The notes under the pieces: generated by a model
Databases searched by the model: none
What the model was told of the DNA's origin: nothing
The model's input: the letters and a program-made list of their open reading frames with translations, nothing else
Program-made: the position numbers and the translations under genes
In this document: positions 50,643 through 60,159 of the stretch, one piece after another
How positions within the stretch are numbered: position 1 is the stretch's first letter
Layout of the letters: the number at the start of each line of letters is the position of its first letter
NCBI RefSeq assembly: GCF_042944905.1
Contig: NZ_CP168496.1
Location: 3,348,001 to 3,412,000, forward strand
Reading direction: 5' to 3'
Source: Psychrobacillus sp042944905
Lineage (GTDB): Bacteria; Bacillota; Bacilli; Bacillales_A; Planococcaceae
Length of the DNA stretch: 64,000 nt

Positions 50643-51158
50643 TTAAATTTCATTCAGTACTTTTAACGTTTGTAACACATGCTCAAGAAACTCTGGTATG
50701 TCACTTATATGCTCTTCGTTAATTTTTTGGTTGAATTGCAATTGGACAATGTTTAAGTGACTTGATGCTTCTTGTTCATAGACGAAGCTTAGTGTTTGGG
50801 TTATACGAGCTTCATTTTCCCAAATGGTATTAAGCACTTGTTCAATTTGTTTACACTGCGTGGGCACATCTTGGACATGCTTATGAAATCGAAGTGATAA
50901 GAAGCAACCTAGATTTTCCCCTGGCTGTTCTAATATCTCTCCGGCAAGATCTTCTAAAGAAGTTTGCAATTCAATTTCGGCAGTTACGTTTGGTTGATTG
51001 GTTAGTGTAAACCCAATGGAAAAATCTCTAGAAAGAACGGCAAAATCCATTCGATCAACTCGATTCGTAATGGTTATTTGGCGTTCTATATTGTCTAGAT
51101 CGTACACCTGGTTTTCAAACGTAACTTTTAAATTCTCAAAAATAGTTGGATCGTACAT
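50643..51158 (-). CDS. Conserved-looking protein of unknown function
   Basis: A 171-residue soluble acidic protein with no signal peptide, membrane segment or known motif. It starts MYDPTIFENLKVTFENQVYD and contains an RVDRMDFAVLSRDFSIGFTL segment, a GCFLSLRFHKHV strand and a helical C-terminus. The start at 51158 has GGAGG seven bases upstream; an ATG two codons earlier is too close to that site. Its stop codon region was the target of the ISLre2 insertion, but the frame is intact. No family was recognised. Confidence 0.7.
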   Translation of the reverse strand: MYDPTIFENLKVTFENQVYDLDNIERQITITNRVDRMDFAVLSRDFSIGFTLTNQPNVTAEIELQTSLEDLAGEILEQPGENLGCFLSLRFHKHVQDVPTQCKQIEQVLNTIWENEARITQTLSFVYEQEASSHLNIVQLQFNQKINEEHISDIPEFLEHVLQTLKVLNEI

Positions 51159-51198
51159 ATCCATTCCTCCAAGTTATTTTTCCGCTTAGTATACCGCT

Positions 51199-52584
51199 TT
51201 ATTTTCCACAGCACTTCTTATATTTCTTCCCGCTTCCACATGTGCAGGGATCGTTTCGACCAGTTTTGCCACCGTCAATTACGTTTAAGAAGGTCGATGG
51301 CATTGGCTTTAGATAGTGTTTCTCCATTTGAAAAAGCTCTTCTGGTGTATGCCCACGATTTTCCCAAATGCGTGTATTGTTAGCTATATCGAAGATTACT
51401 TGAGCATATTGGTTTAGTTGCTCCATATCTTTCATCTCAAAACGGGTTAAAAACTTTTGTAAAACTTGTTGGACATTTGCATTCACTACTTGTAATTCTA
51501 AAACTAAACCTTTTATTTCCTTTTTAACAGTAACTTTACTTCCTCCCAAAAAGTCTTTCGCAAGCATTTTAGCAAGTTTTTCTTGATGGCTTGTCTTTTC
51601 AAAATAAAACTCATCTGTGTAACGCAATAGTTCCTTTTTTTCAGGTACATAAAATGGTTTACCAACTACGCTTTGTATTAATCGGGTTTGGTCTTCTAAT
51701 TCTTCCATTGTCTTATGGATTAATGCATTTCTATATACTAAAATATTTTCATTCTTAAGCTTTTTTTCATAAAGAGGATTTGATAGAAGATCAAGTAACT
51801 CACTACTAGATACGTGTGTATTTTGGGAATTATATATCTCCATAAACTTTGGATACTTAATGATCCCATATAAATTGACACATGCCACTGCATATTGAAT
51901 TAATAGATCTTTATTTGGCAATGCATCTAAATCAATCCAATCTGGACTTCGATACTTATCAGATAAAACGAAATAATTATCATGATCAATATATTGCCAT
52001 TCCGTCTTTTTGTATTTTACAGATTTTAAATGTTCATTTATCTTATCAATGTCCAATGGCAAATATAATTGTTCTTCCGCCCATGCATACGTTCTTAAAT
52101 AATCTGGATGTGTTGGATCCTGAAACACTTTTAGAAACTCTTCGTATCCAGGTGGTCCTCCTACATCTTCCGGCGGTGCTGTGCCTTCCCCATCTAATAA
52201 TGTCGGATAACCAAAATAATAATCCTCTACAGTTTCTTCCAGCTTTACGCAAATGCACCAGTCATCTCCAAAGTCATAGTTGTAGATGAATTGACCATAT
52301 TTCTCTAAAAATGAATCAATTTTAATACGTGTCGGTTGCTTAACCATTCTACCAACATACTTCTTTCCTTTATATTCATCTATGATAGCTTCATTGTTTG
52401 TAATAGAATTGTCTTCTATCTCCACACCAAAAGAATGGTATGGAGATACTTCACTTTGAAAATTCGTAGCATATTGAATGGTTTCATGCAGACGATTAAA
52501 TGTTGCCCCTGCCGGTAGAATAATACGTCTCCAAACAAGTGGTGTAATGTCTTCAAAGGTTATTTTTAGTATATATGCTTTCAT
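51199..52584 (-). CDS. pRiA4b ORF-3-like protein with a C-terminal SEC-C zinc motif
   Basis: A 461-residue cytoplasmic protein. The N-terminal 190 residues are a plasmid pRiA4b ORF-3-like domain (DITPLVWRRIILPAGATFNR, FIYNYDFGDDWCICVKLEE, PPEDVGGPPGYEEFLKVF). A helical region of unknown role follows, then a C-terminal SEC-C zinc-binding tail GRNDPCTCGSGKKYKKCCGK as in SecA. The function is unknown; SEC-C tails mediate protein or ribosome interactions. The ATG at 52584 follows GAGGGAGA; an upstream in-frame start is less likely. Confidence 0.85.
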   Translation of the reverse strand: MKAYILKITFEDITPLVWRRIILPAGATFNRLHETIQYATNFQSEVSPYHSFGVEIEDNSITNNEAIIDEYKGKKYVGRMVKQPTRIKIDSFLEKYGQFIYNYDFGDDWCICVKLEETVEDYYFGYPTLLDGEGTAPPEDVGGPPGYEEFLKVFQDPTHPDYLRTYAWAEEQLYLPLDIDKINEHLKSVKYKKTEWQYIDHDNYFVLSDKYRSPDWIDLDALPNKDLLIQYAVACVNLYGIIKYPKFMEIYNSQNTHVSSSELLDLLSNPLYEKKLKNENILVYRNALIHKTMEELEDQTRLIQSVVGKPFYVPEKKELLRYTDEFYFEKTSHQEKLAKMLAKDFLGGSKVTVKKEIKGLVLELQVVNANVQQVLQKFLTRFEMKDMEQLNQYAQVIFDIANNTRIWENRGHTPEELFQMEKHYLKPMPSTFLNVIDGGKTGRNDPCTCGSGKKYKKCCGK

Positions 52585-52715
52585 GTAATCTCCCTCGTCT
52601 TTTACTATTATCATACGCTATCTAGTGAATTTCATCGAGTACCATTAAGATTAGTACTCTTTAGTTGGAATCACCCCTCATTTTATTTCATTGCAATTCT
52701 CTCAACAAAAAAAAA

Positions 52716-52740
52716 ATGCAGACCCATATGAGATCTGCAT
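52716..52740 (-). terminator. Intrinsic terminator of the sugar ABC operon
   Basis: ATGCAGA / TCTGCAT stem with an 11-base loop. The minus strand continues with a run of ten T. It lies downstream of the last permease gene. Confidence 0.8.
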
Positions 52741-52776
52741 GTCGATATATAAGCCAATATAGGTTTACATAGGGTT

Positions 52777-53604
52777 TTATTTCCCTCCAGAAAAAGAAAT
52801 ACCTTTTATAAAATATCGACTGAAAAATGCGTATAAAAGCAAAATTGGCAAGGTGAACACCATTGATGCTGCCATGATGTAGTTCCAGTAGCTAATGTAT
52901 TGACCTTTAAATGTATTGAGGCCAATCGGTAATGTGAATAGTTCTGGACTCGATAAAATAACTAAAGGTCTCATGAAGTCATTCCAAGAGCCCATAAAAA
53001 CGAAAATGGCTTGTGCTGCTAATGCTGGTTTTGCTAGCGGAAGGACAATTCGAAAGAACGTTCCTATTTTACTTAGTCCGTCCAATTCAGCTGCTTCCTC
53101 TAGTTCTTTAGGGAAGTTCACAAAGAATTGGCGCATCATAAATATAAAAGTCGCATTGATCATCGTTGGAATAATCATCCCTTGATAAGAGTTCAGCCAA
53201 CCAAGAGACTTTAATATTAAATAATTTGGAATCATCGTTACTTGCATAGGAATCATCAAAACAGCAAGAATGACCACAAAAATCGTCCGTTTCCCTGGAA
53301 AGTGAAGTCGTGCCAAGGCATAGCCAGCCATGGAATTAAAGAACATATTTAGCAAAGTAACCATTGTGGCTATAAATAAGCTATTAAACAGCCAACGAGG
53401 GAATAAGCCCTGTTCAACAAAGATTACCTTATAATTATGAAAGGTGAAATGTTTTGGAATAAAGTTAATTGCACCACTTACAATTTCATCTAAGTTTTTA
53501 AACGATGACGAGAGTGCCCATATAAATGGAATGACAGTAATGACAGCATAGACAATTAAAATGCCATATAGAAATGCTTTGCCAAACGATAATTTCTTTT
53601 TCAC
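52777..53604 (-). CDS. Carbohydrate ABC transporter permease (MalG-type)
   Basis: A 275-residue inner-membrane permease with six hydrophobic segments. The EAA coupling loop is LEEAAELDGLSKIGTFFRIVLP. It starts MKKKLSFGKAFLYGILIVYA and ends with a short charged tail. It is the last gene of a binding-protein/permease/permease set, partnered with the MalF-type subunit 12 bases upstream. The ATPase is absent, so a shared MsmX-type ATPase elsewhere is expected (known for carbohydrate importers in Bacillus). Confidence 0.92.
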   Translation of the reverse strand: MKKKLSFGKAFLYGILIVYAVITVIPFIWALSSSFKNLDEIVSGAINFIPKHFTFHNYKVIFVEQGLFPRWLFNSLFIATMVTLLNMFFNSMAGYALARLHFPGKRTIFVVILAVLMIPMQVTMIPNYLILKSLGWLNSYQGMIIPTMINATFIFMMRQFFVNFPKELEEAAELDGLSKIGTFFRIVLPLAKPALAAQAIFVFMGSWNDFMRPLVILSSPELFTLPIGLNTFKGQYISYWNYIMAASMVFTLPILLLYAFFSRYFIKGISFSGGK

Positions 53605-53616
53605 ATTTTCGCCTCC

Positions 53617-54525
53617 CTAGTAAAGAGATTCTTCTTTAGAGAACTTTCGCTGAATCAATGTCGCAATAAGGATAATAATTGCTAGTGAAAAAGCAAGAGC
53701 TGCCGCATAGCCCATCGTTCCCATATTTTTAAATGCATATTGGTAGATTAATAGCACAACTGTTAATGTCGAGTTATTTGGACCTCCAGAACCCGCTGAG
53801 AAAATATAGGATTGGTCAAATAATTGGAAAGTCCCAACTATTCCCATGATAACTACAAATGAAGTCACAGGTCGCAAATGAGGAACAGTTACATAGAGAA
53901 ATTTTTGAATGGCACTTGCACCGTCCAACTCTGCAGCTTCATAAAGTGATTCTGGTATATCCTGTAGTGCAGCCAAATAGATGACCATATAAAATGGTGC
54001 TGTAGACCAAATATTCATGGCCATAATTGCATATAACGCAATAGAAGGATCATTGATCCAGTTATATGTTGGCAGATGGATAAAATCCAACACTTTATTA
54101 ATTAGTCCATTTTGGTTATACATCCACATAAAGATTAACGTTAACACCGCAGAAGATGTTAATGTAGGTAAAAAATAAATAATCCTAAAAAATTTTTCAC
54201 CTTTCATCCCTGCATTTAAAGTTGCGGCGAGTATAATGGCTAAGAACGTTTGACACGGTACTACAATCAAAACGTATTTTGCCGTATTCCACACAGCAAT
54301 TTTTGCCCGAAGATCATCAAATATATTCATATAGTTCTTTAATGCAACAAATTCAAAGCTTGTTGTCCCTAATAACTGCACTTTATGGAAGGACAGAAAA
54401 ATTGCATAAAAAATAGGTCCTACAAGAAAGAGTAATAAAACGAATAATGCAGGCAGTAAAAATACATAGCCTTGCAAGGATTCTCTAACTGTTCTTTTTA
54501 AAAACCTGCTTTTCACCTTGATCAA
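53617..54525 (-). CDS. Carbohydrate ABC transporter permease (MalF-type)
   Basis: A 302-residue permease with six hydrophobic segments. The EAA loop is LYEAAELDGASAIQKFLYVTVP. The N-terminal part has the usual basic segment. It pairs with the MalG-type subunit. The binding-protein gene lies 148 bases upstream, leaving room for an additional regulatory element, though none was recognised. Confidence 0.92.
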   Translation of the reverse strand: MIKVKSRFLKRTVRESLQGYVFLLPALFVLLLFLVGPIFYAIFLSFHKVQLLGTTSFEFVALKNYMNIFDDLRAKIAVWNTAKYVLIVVPCQTFLAIILAATLNAGMKGEKFFRIIYFLPTLTSSAVLTLIFMWMYNQNGLINKVLDFIHLPTYNWINDPSIALYAIMAMNIWSTAPFYMVIYLAALQDIPESLYEAAELDGASAIQKFLYVTVPHLRPVTSFVVIMGIVGTFQLFDQSYIFSAGSGGPNNSTLTVVLLIYQYAFKNMGTMGYAAALAFSLAIIILIATLIQRKFSKEESLY

Positions 54526-54673
54526 CTCCCTATTGCAAAGGTTACAAAGATTATTGGTAGAACTCGTTCTATTGATGAAGAATCACCTGCATCAACAGAA
54601 GGTGTTCTAACAAGTACTTACTAGAAAATACAATATGGAGGAAAAGGGGATCTCCCTTCTCCTCATTTTTTTG

Positions 54674-55933
54674 TTATTGTTTATCGATCTCTTTATTAGC
54701 TGTTTCTTGCGCTTCTTTTAGTGCATCTGCAAGTTTTGATTGCCCTAAATAAACGCTTACAAATTGATTGTTAAAGTTGTTAAAGATGATTGGTAAGTTG
54801 GTTCCGTTTGACCAAACTGTCGCATATGGAGCTCCAGCAACAAGCGCACCACGTAACTCATCTTTATCATAACCAAGCTTTTCTGCTACAGATTTACGAG
54901 AAGGCAATTCGAAACCTTTACTAGTCCAAGTTTCCATTCCTTCTTTCCCTGTTAGGTAAGACATTAATTCCCAAGCAGCTTCTTTCTTTTCTGATGCAGC
55001 ATTCATTACATAAGCAACCGTAAATGCCATTGTTCCTTTTTTACCTTTAATAGTCGGTACTTCTGCCATTCCATAATCAATATCAGGGAATGTGCTATCT
55101 AAATATGGGATAGCCCAGTTACCCTCAATTACCATTGCCGCTTTACCTTGCCCAAACATTTCTCCTGTCCAACCAGTTCCAACGTCAGAAGGCTGAGCAG
55201 CAGTTTTTTCTACTAAATGCTGATCCACATATGGTTGTAAAGCATCCAACACTTTTTGATCTGCAAAATTAGCTTTATTATCAACTACTACTTTTCCACC
55301 GTACGCTTCCGCTATAAAATACGCACGTGCTAACTCAGGATTTTGTCCGAATCCATAAACATTTGTTCCATCCGTTAATTTTTTAGAAACTTCCCGTAAC
55401 TCATCCCATGTAGTTGGTACTTTTACGCCAGCATCTGCAAACATCTTTTTGTTATAAAATAACGCAAGCGTTGAATAACCTTTTGGGAAGCCGTAATACG
55501 TTCCATCTTTTTGAAATGCTTCAATCAGTGGTTTCTCAAAGTCGTTTAAATCAAAATCGTCTTTTACGTATTTATTTAATGGTTCAAGTACCCCTGTCTC
55601 GATTAAAGCAGGAGCCTCCACCGCATCCAGATAAAATACGTCTGGACCTTCTCCCCCAATTAATCGAGTTTTTACAACATCCATATACTGATCCGCAATG
55701 ACCTCATGCTTCACTTTAATATTCGGATGCGTGTCTTCAAAGTCCTTTAATACTTGGCTTAATAATTCAGCCTCTTCTGGTGATGAACCCCAACCAGCCA
55801 GTGTTACTTCCACTGGCTTACCACCATCCACTTTTATTGCTTTATCTCCGGAATCTTTCGAACATCCCGAAAGTACGCCTCCAACCAATAAAGCTGAAAT
55901 TCCAAGTGTAGCTACCCATTTCTTTTTAAACAT
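54674..55933 (-). CDS. Carbohydrate ABC transporter substrate-binding lipoprotein
   Basis: A 419-residue extracellular binding protein, anchored by the lipobox VLSGC (Cys about 24). The family 1 signature is visible in LLSQVLKDFEDTHPNIKVK, GEGPDVFYLDAVEAPALIETG and MFGQGKAAMVIEGNWAIPYL. Aromatic residues typical of sugar-binding clefts are frequent. It lies after the glycosidase gene with a 57-base gap. Ligand: oligosaccharide, type unknown. Confidence 0.92.
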   Translation of the reverse strand: MFKKKWVATLGISALLVGGVLSGCSKDSGDKAIKVDGGKPVEVTLAGWGSSPEEAELLSQVLKDFEDTHPNIKVKHEVIADQYMDVVKTRLIGGEGPDVFYLDAVEAPALIETGVLEPLNKYVKDDFDLNDFEKPLIEAFQKDGTYYGFPKGYSTLALFYNKKMFADAGVKVPTTWDELREVSKKLTDGTNVYGFGQNPELARAYFIAEAYGGKVVVDNKANFADQKVLDALQPYVDQHLVEKTAAQPSDVGTGWTGEMFGQGKAAMVIEGNWAIPYLDSTFPDIDYGMAEVPTIKGKKGTMAFTVAYVMNAASEKKEAAWELMSYLTGKEGMETWTSKGFELPSRKSVAEKLGYDKDELRGALVAGAPYATVWSNGTNLPIIFNNFNNQFVSVYLGQSKLADALKEAQETANKEIDKQ

Positions 55934-55990
55934 GTTCTTTCCCCTTTCCTATTTAAATCCTCTTTTAGAGTGGTAAAACCAAGTTAAAAT

Positions 55991-58087
55991 TTAATGTATA
56001 ACAACTTCAAATCCAGTGGTATTCTTATCAATATCTACCTGGATACCACCTGTATTACGTGTAACTTTGACCGAGAGAAGTCCATTTCCTATTGAAATGT
56101 TTTCCACTTTCAAAATGTCCATATTTTCTAAGAGATTTGGGGACAAACTAATTTCCTTTTGTAGGCTGTTCGGAAACAACCCTAATAGTGATTGTATAAA
56201 CACGAGCGGTGTTCCTGCAGCCCACGCTTGAGGAGAACAAGCAACTGGATATTTCACTGGCCTGCCTCTCTCTTTTCCGTATCCGCAAAATAGTTCTGGT
56301 AGTCTATCATACTCAAATGCTTCAGCAGCTTTTACTAGTCCGTTAATGACTACATTGACATCCTTTTTATAGCCAAGCTTACTCATACCAAGCAGAATCA
56401 TACTATTATCATGTGGCCAAATGCTGCCGTCATGGTAGCTCATCGGATTGTATCCAGATTCTCCTTCACCCATTGTGCGAATGCCAAAACCAGAGAACAT
56501 TTTATCTGAAACCAATGTTTCAACAACTGCTCTCGCCCTATCCTCGCGCAACATGCTAGAGAAGAGAGCATGCCCGGGATTAGAAGTAATTGTTCCAACT
56601 TGCTCTTTCTCTTTATCAAGCGCAATGGCGTAAAACTGTAGGTCATCCATCCAAAAAGCTTGCTCAAATCTTTCTTTCAACTGTTCCGCTTCTGTGCGTA
56701 GTTTTAATGCTATATCAGCGTTACCAAGGTTATCGAATATGCTCGCTATCCCCATTTTCGCATGGTATACATATCCTTGAACTTCACTTAATGCAATCGG
56801 TGCTTCCGCATAATCTCCATTTCGATGTACGATGGAATCGCTTGAATCTTTCCAACCTTGATTGGCAATGCCTTTGCTTGCCTCTTGATAATATTCAACA
56901 AAACCGTCTCCATCACGGTCTCCGTATTGATCAATCCAGTTTAACGCTGCATCAATGTTTTCTTTCAATTGTTTTACAATTTCAAAGTCCCCTGTCCACT
57001 TCACATACTCTGTAAGTAGCACTAGAAATAGTGGTGTCGCATCGACCGTACCATAATAAGGAGAAAACGGAATTTGTCCTGTCTCCGCAAGTTCACCAAA
57101 ACGAATTTCATGCATAATCTTGCCAGGTTGTTCATCCCGGAAAGGGTCCACATTTTTCCCTTGTTTTGCAGCCAATGTTAATAAAGTTCCTTTCGCTACT
57201 TCCGGGTTAAACGGAAGCATTTGCAATGCTGCAATCAGGCTATCTCTGCCGAATGGTACTCCAAACCACGGAAGCCCAGCTACCGGAAACTGACCATAGC
57301 CCAAGTCGGTTAATAGTACTCGTAAATCGCCGATTCCTCGATCAACCAAACGTTGCAACGGTTGAAAATTAGTTTCTACCTTTGTAACCTTGTCATTCCA
57401 TTTCGAATAGGAATTTTCGAGTAGCTTTACTGCTTGGTCGCGATGCATTATTTCCTTATGATTGGTTTCTCCGATTTGAGGCTGAATCATGAGTGTGAAC
57501 GTTTCTTCTTCGTCATGCTCCAAGTGGAATTCAAATGTAATATCTCCTTGATCCGTTACATTTTTAGCATCCTTATCCCAAGATACGCTCGTTGACCTTT
57601 TGACTTCATCCGCTCCGATGTAATGGTAGGACAAAGATCTTTTTTCTACCGTTTGACCCGTTCTATGCCCAATGTTCCCCGTTTGAAATCCTCGTACTAT
57701 GAACATATCAGCAAAATCCACATCCATATGCAAGCTAATCGTAAAAGAAATCGGCTTCGGAAAATAATTTTTTACTTTAATCGATTCATATAACACATCA
57801 TCGAAAATAAACCTTGTTCGCTCAATCTCTACTGATTCACGCCATAAGATCAAGCCCTCATCGTTTTCCATATGCGGGTTGGTGAGTAAAACCTTCGCCA
57901 TATAGTTTTCTGCTGCATCCGAAGTTAATAATATTGGCTCTTCTCCATTTATTCTCAGATCCAGTTTACTTAAAAAACGGGTATCTTTTGTATATAACCC
58001 CAAACCATAATAATGATTCTCCGGGATATTTCCTTTTGCATCTGTTAGCAAAAACAGATCATTTTCCTTAATTACTCGGTAATCCAT
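55991..58087 (-). CDS. Amylo-alpha-1,6-glucosidase/debranching-type glycoside hydrolase
   Basis: A 698-residue cytoplasmic enzyme. The N-terminal 250 residues form a beta-sandwich domain of glycogen debranching enzymes (NHYYGLGLYTKDTRFLSKLD, DVLYESIKVKNYF). The C-terminal part is an (alpha/alpha)6 barrel: AGLPWFGVPFGRDSLIAALQ, GFVEYYQEASKGIANQGWKD (acidic residues), SYHDGSIWPHDNSMI and ACSPQAWAAGTPL. It follows a LacI-type operator and the regulator gene, and precedes the binding-protein gene. It probably hydrolyses the imported oligosaccharide. The substrate is not resolved. Confidence 0.88.
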   Translation of the reverse strand: MDYRVIKENDLFLLTDAKGNIPENHYYGLGLYTKDTRFLSKLDLRINGEEPILLTSDAAENYMAKVLLTNPHMENDEGLILWRESVEIERTRFIFDDVLYESIKVKNYFPKPISFTISLHMDVDFADMFIVRGFQTGNIGHRTGQTVEKRSLSYHYIGADEVKRSTSVSWDKDAKNVTDQGDITFEFHLEHDEEETFTLMIQPQIGETNHKEIMHRDQAVKLLENSYSKWNDKVTKVETNFQPLQRLVDRGIGDLRVLLTDLGYGQFPVAGLPWFGVPFGRDSLIAALQMLPFNPEVAKGTLLTLAAKQGKNVDPFRDEQPGKIMHEIRFGELAETGQIPFSPYYGTVDATPLFLVLLTEYVKWTGDFEIVKQLKENIDAALNWIDQYGDRDGDGFVEYYQEASKGIANQGWKDSSDSIVHRNGDYAEAPIALSEVQGYVYHAKMGIASIFDNLGNADIALKLRTEAEQLKERFEQAFWMDDLQFYAIALDKEKEQVGTITSNPGHALFSSMLREDRARAVVETLVSDKMFSGFGIRTMGEGESGYNPMSYHDGSIWPHDNSMILLGMSKLGYKKDVNVVINGLVKAAEAFEYDRLPELFCGYGKERGRPVKYPVACSPQAWAAGTPLVFIQSLLGLFPNSLQKEISLSPNLLENMDILKVENISIGNGLLSVKVTRNTGGIQVDIDKNTTGFEVVIH

Positions 58088-58116
58088 GGTGTCCTCCTAC
58101 TGTGACGATATATTTT

Positions 58117-58130
58117 CCGAAACGTTTTGG
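58117..58130. promoter_or_regulatory. LacI-type operator in front of the glycosidase gene
   Basis: CCGAAACGTTTTGG, a palindrome around a central CG with one mismatch. It is repeated exactly at 59197-59210 upstream of the regulator gene. It is likely bound by the LacI protein encoded between them. Confidence 0.75.
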
Positions 58131-58167
58131 TTTTTGTGCACAGAAGGTAGTCTTCTGTTATTCATTC

Positions 58168-59181
58168 TCATCTAGATTTACTCGTAGACTCACGTATCAT
58201 TAGTTCCGTTCCTAAGGAAACAACATGGGACTCTGCTTCATTTTCGAAAATGGAAAGCAATAATCTTCCCGCTTCATACCCCATTTGAAAGGTGTTTTGT
58301 GCAATGGATGTTAACGAAGGAGTTACATAAGATGCAAGCATAATATCGTCAAACCCGACAATCGACAACTCATTTGGTACGTCAATCTCAAGCTTGCGGG
58401 CAGCCTGTATGACTCCCAATGCCATAAGGTCACTTGCACAAAATATAGCTGTTATTTCTGGGTGGGCTTCTAATAGTTTTAATGCTACTTTTTCTGCCAC
58501 CTCTTCACTAAATTCTCCATTACCAATCCACTCAGTATTAATGGCTATATTAGCTTCTTTAAGGGCTTCTTCATATCCTGTCAATCGTTGCTGGCTAACA
58601 AATGCAAAGTCATGACCATTGATAAAGCCTATTCTTTTATGCCCCATATGAATTAAATGCTGTACTGCTTTCTTGGCTCCAAAGATATTATCCGTTGTTA
58701 CATAGCCAACTGTTGGTGAAGTAAGTGGAATGTCAATTAGTACGCAAGGAATATCACTTTCAACAACTTCTCTCAAATAGGGGTCATCTGTACGAATACC
58801 CTGAATAATCACACCGTCGACTCTTCTTTCTCTACATAGTTGGGTGTATGTCTTTTCTCTTTGTTTTGTTGAGTCTGTACTAAGAAGGATTATGTCATAG
58901 CCACATTCTCCGACAAACTTATTAATCCCAGCTAACATATCAAATGTAATATTATCCTTTGCACTTGATTGATTTAAACCTGAAACGAGTAGACCGAATG
59001 TTTTTGACTTATTCATCACCAGGCTCCGGGCAAGTGTATTTGGGCTGTAATTTAGTTCCTTTGCGATTCTTACAATTTTTTCCCTTGTCTTTTCACTTAC
59101 ATCCGAGTAACCGTTCAATCCTCTTGAAACAGTCGTAATGGATACGCCGGCTGCCCTTGCTATATCTTTAATAGTTGTCAA
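58168..59181 (-). CDS. LacI-family transcriptional regulator
   Basis: A 337-residue repressor. The N-terminal helix-turn-helix is TIKDIARAAGVSITTVSRGL with the hinge LNYSPNTLARSLVM. The periplasmic-binding-like C-terminal domain has GLLVSGLNQSS, DGVIIQGIR, HLIHMGHKRIGFINGHDF and SIVGFDDIMLASYVTPSLTS. It precedes the sugar uptake operon and identical operators flank it, so it likely represses itself and the operon until the sugar appears. Confidence 0.93.
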   Translation of the reverse strand: MTTIKDIARAAGVSITTVSRGLNGYSDVSEKTREKIVRIAKELNYSPNTLARSLVMNKSKTFGLLVSGLNQSSAKDNITFDMLAGINKFVGECGYDIILLSTDSTKQREKTYTQLCRERRVDGVIIQGIRTDDPYLREVVESDIPCVLIDIPLTSPTVGYVTTDNIFGAKKAVQHLIHMGHKRIGFINGHDFAFVSQQRLTGYEEALKEANIAINTEWIGNGEFSEEVAEKVALKLLEAHPEITAIFCASDLMALGVIQAARKLEIDVPNELSIVGFDDIMLASYVTPSLTSIAQNTFQMGYEAGRLLLSIFENEAESHVVSLGTELMIRESTSKSR

Positions 59182-59196
59182 TGGATTAAATTCCTT

Positions 59197-59210
59197 CCGA
59201 AACGTTTTGG
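59197..59210. promoter_or_regulatory. LacI-type operator at the regulator gene
   Basis: CCGAAACGTTTTGG, 16 bases before the regulator start codon, identical to the operator at 58117. It indicates autoregulation. Confidence 0.7.
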
Positions 59211-59240
59211 ATTTATACCTAATTAGAGTTTATTATAAAA

Positions 59241-59254
59241 TGAAACCGTTTTCA
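59241..59254. promoter_or_regulatory. Catabolite-responsive element (cre) candidate
   Basis: TGAAACCGTTTTCA matches the CcpA consensus TGWAANCGNTNWCA at every defined position. It lies upstream of the LacI gene, so glucose repression of the sugar operon is likely. Confidence 0.7.
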
Positions 59255-59339
59255 ATACTTTTAAAATATTTTATTTTCAGTTTATTTTATGAAAAATTAA
59301 AGGAAATTAGAATATAAAAAGGAGTTCATTATACAAAAA

Positions 59340-59393
59340 AGAGACTTTTCAAAGTAGTTTGCTAAAAAGCAACACTCAAAAAATCTCCATTGT
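59340..59393 (-). terminator. Imperfect terminator hairpin of the VOC gene
   Basis: GAGACTTTTCAAAGT and a T/C-changed partner ending AAATCTCC pair around AGTTTGCT / AGCAACAC. The minus strand ends in GTCTCTTTTTTG. Confidence 0.6.
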
Positions 59394-59396
59394 CAT

Positions 59397-59777
59397 TTAC
59401 TTTTTCTCCATTATTGCAAAGTAATTTCCTTCATTGTCTGCAAAGTTAAAAACTCTACCTGAAGGCATCGTTACTAGTTCACCTACTGTTATTTGTTTTT
59501 CCGAAAAGTCTTTATACAATTGATCCAGATTATCAGAGAAAAATAGTATTGAAGGTGTGTTAAGGTTTAGTTCCGGCTGCATCTTTGCGATTAGTTCTTT
59601 ATTGTGTAGAACGATACTTGTTTCTGCATCACTCGTTGGTGCAATTTCGATCCATCGCATTCCTTGCCCATTATCTTCATCCGAAATAACGCTAAATCCT
59701 GCCTTTTCTGTCCAAAATTTTACTGTCTCTTCTTGGTTGTTTACATATAGCATTATTTGACCGACTTTATTAATCAT
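59397..59777 (-). CDS. VOC-superfamily (glyoxalase/bleomycin-resistance-like) protein
   Basis: A 126-residue protein with the paired beta-alpha-beta-beta-beta modules of the VOC superfamily: VGQIMLYVNNQEETVKFWTE, AGFSVI, MRWIEIAP, then TPSILFFSDNLDQLYKDF and the C-terminal FNFADNEGNYFAIMEK. The Glu in GNYFAIME may bind metal. The function (enzyme or resistance) is not defined. It is a single gene. Confidence 0.88.
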   Translation of the reverse strand: MINKVGQIMLYVNNQEETVKFWTEKAGFSVISDEDNGQGMRWIEIAPTSDAETSIVLHNKELIAKMQPELNLNTPSILFFSDNLDQLYKDFSEKQITVGELVTMPSGRVFNFADNEGNYFAIMEKK

Positions 59778-60033
59778 TCTTTTGTCTCCCTACTATTAAT
59801 TTTGCCCTTCGTAACTCTAACTTCATTATAGGTAAGTAACTATAAAGTGTCAAAAAATAAGAACTAATGTTCCTTTAATTTCTCCATTCATTCCTCTTCT
59901 CCAAAACGCCTTGCCATTTTGTCATGCTAATGGCTAGTTCATGGGATGTAGGTATACAGATAAAACTGCTTTCTTGTCGAGATTTCTCGTCTTTGGCTCA
60001 TGCAATGCTCTTTACAATGACATCATTTACTTC

Positions 60034-60081
60034 AAAGTGTCTAACTAAACTATTTTGTTGTTGCCATTAAATAGACACTTT
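60034..60081. promoter_or_regulatory. Inverted repeat upstream of the MarR gene
   Basis: AAAGTGTCTA and TAGACACTTT are perfect inverted 10-base arms separated by 28 bases. A half-like AAAGTGTC also occurs near 59847. It may be an operator for the MarR protein. Nothing else was recognised in 59778-60150. Confidence 0.35.
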
Positions 60082-60159
60082 ATTTCTTACTATCTACCTT
60101 TACAATTTAGATATTTCGAAGTAAGATGTTCTTCATGTCCTTAAAAAGAGGTGGCTAAA

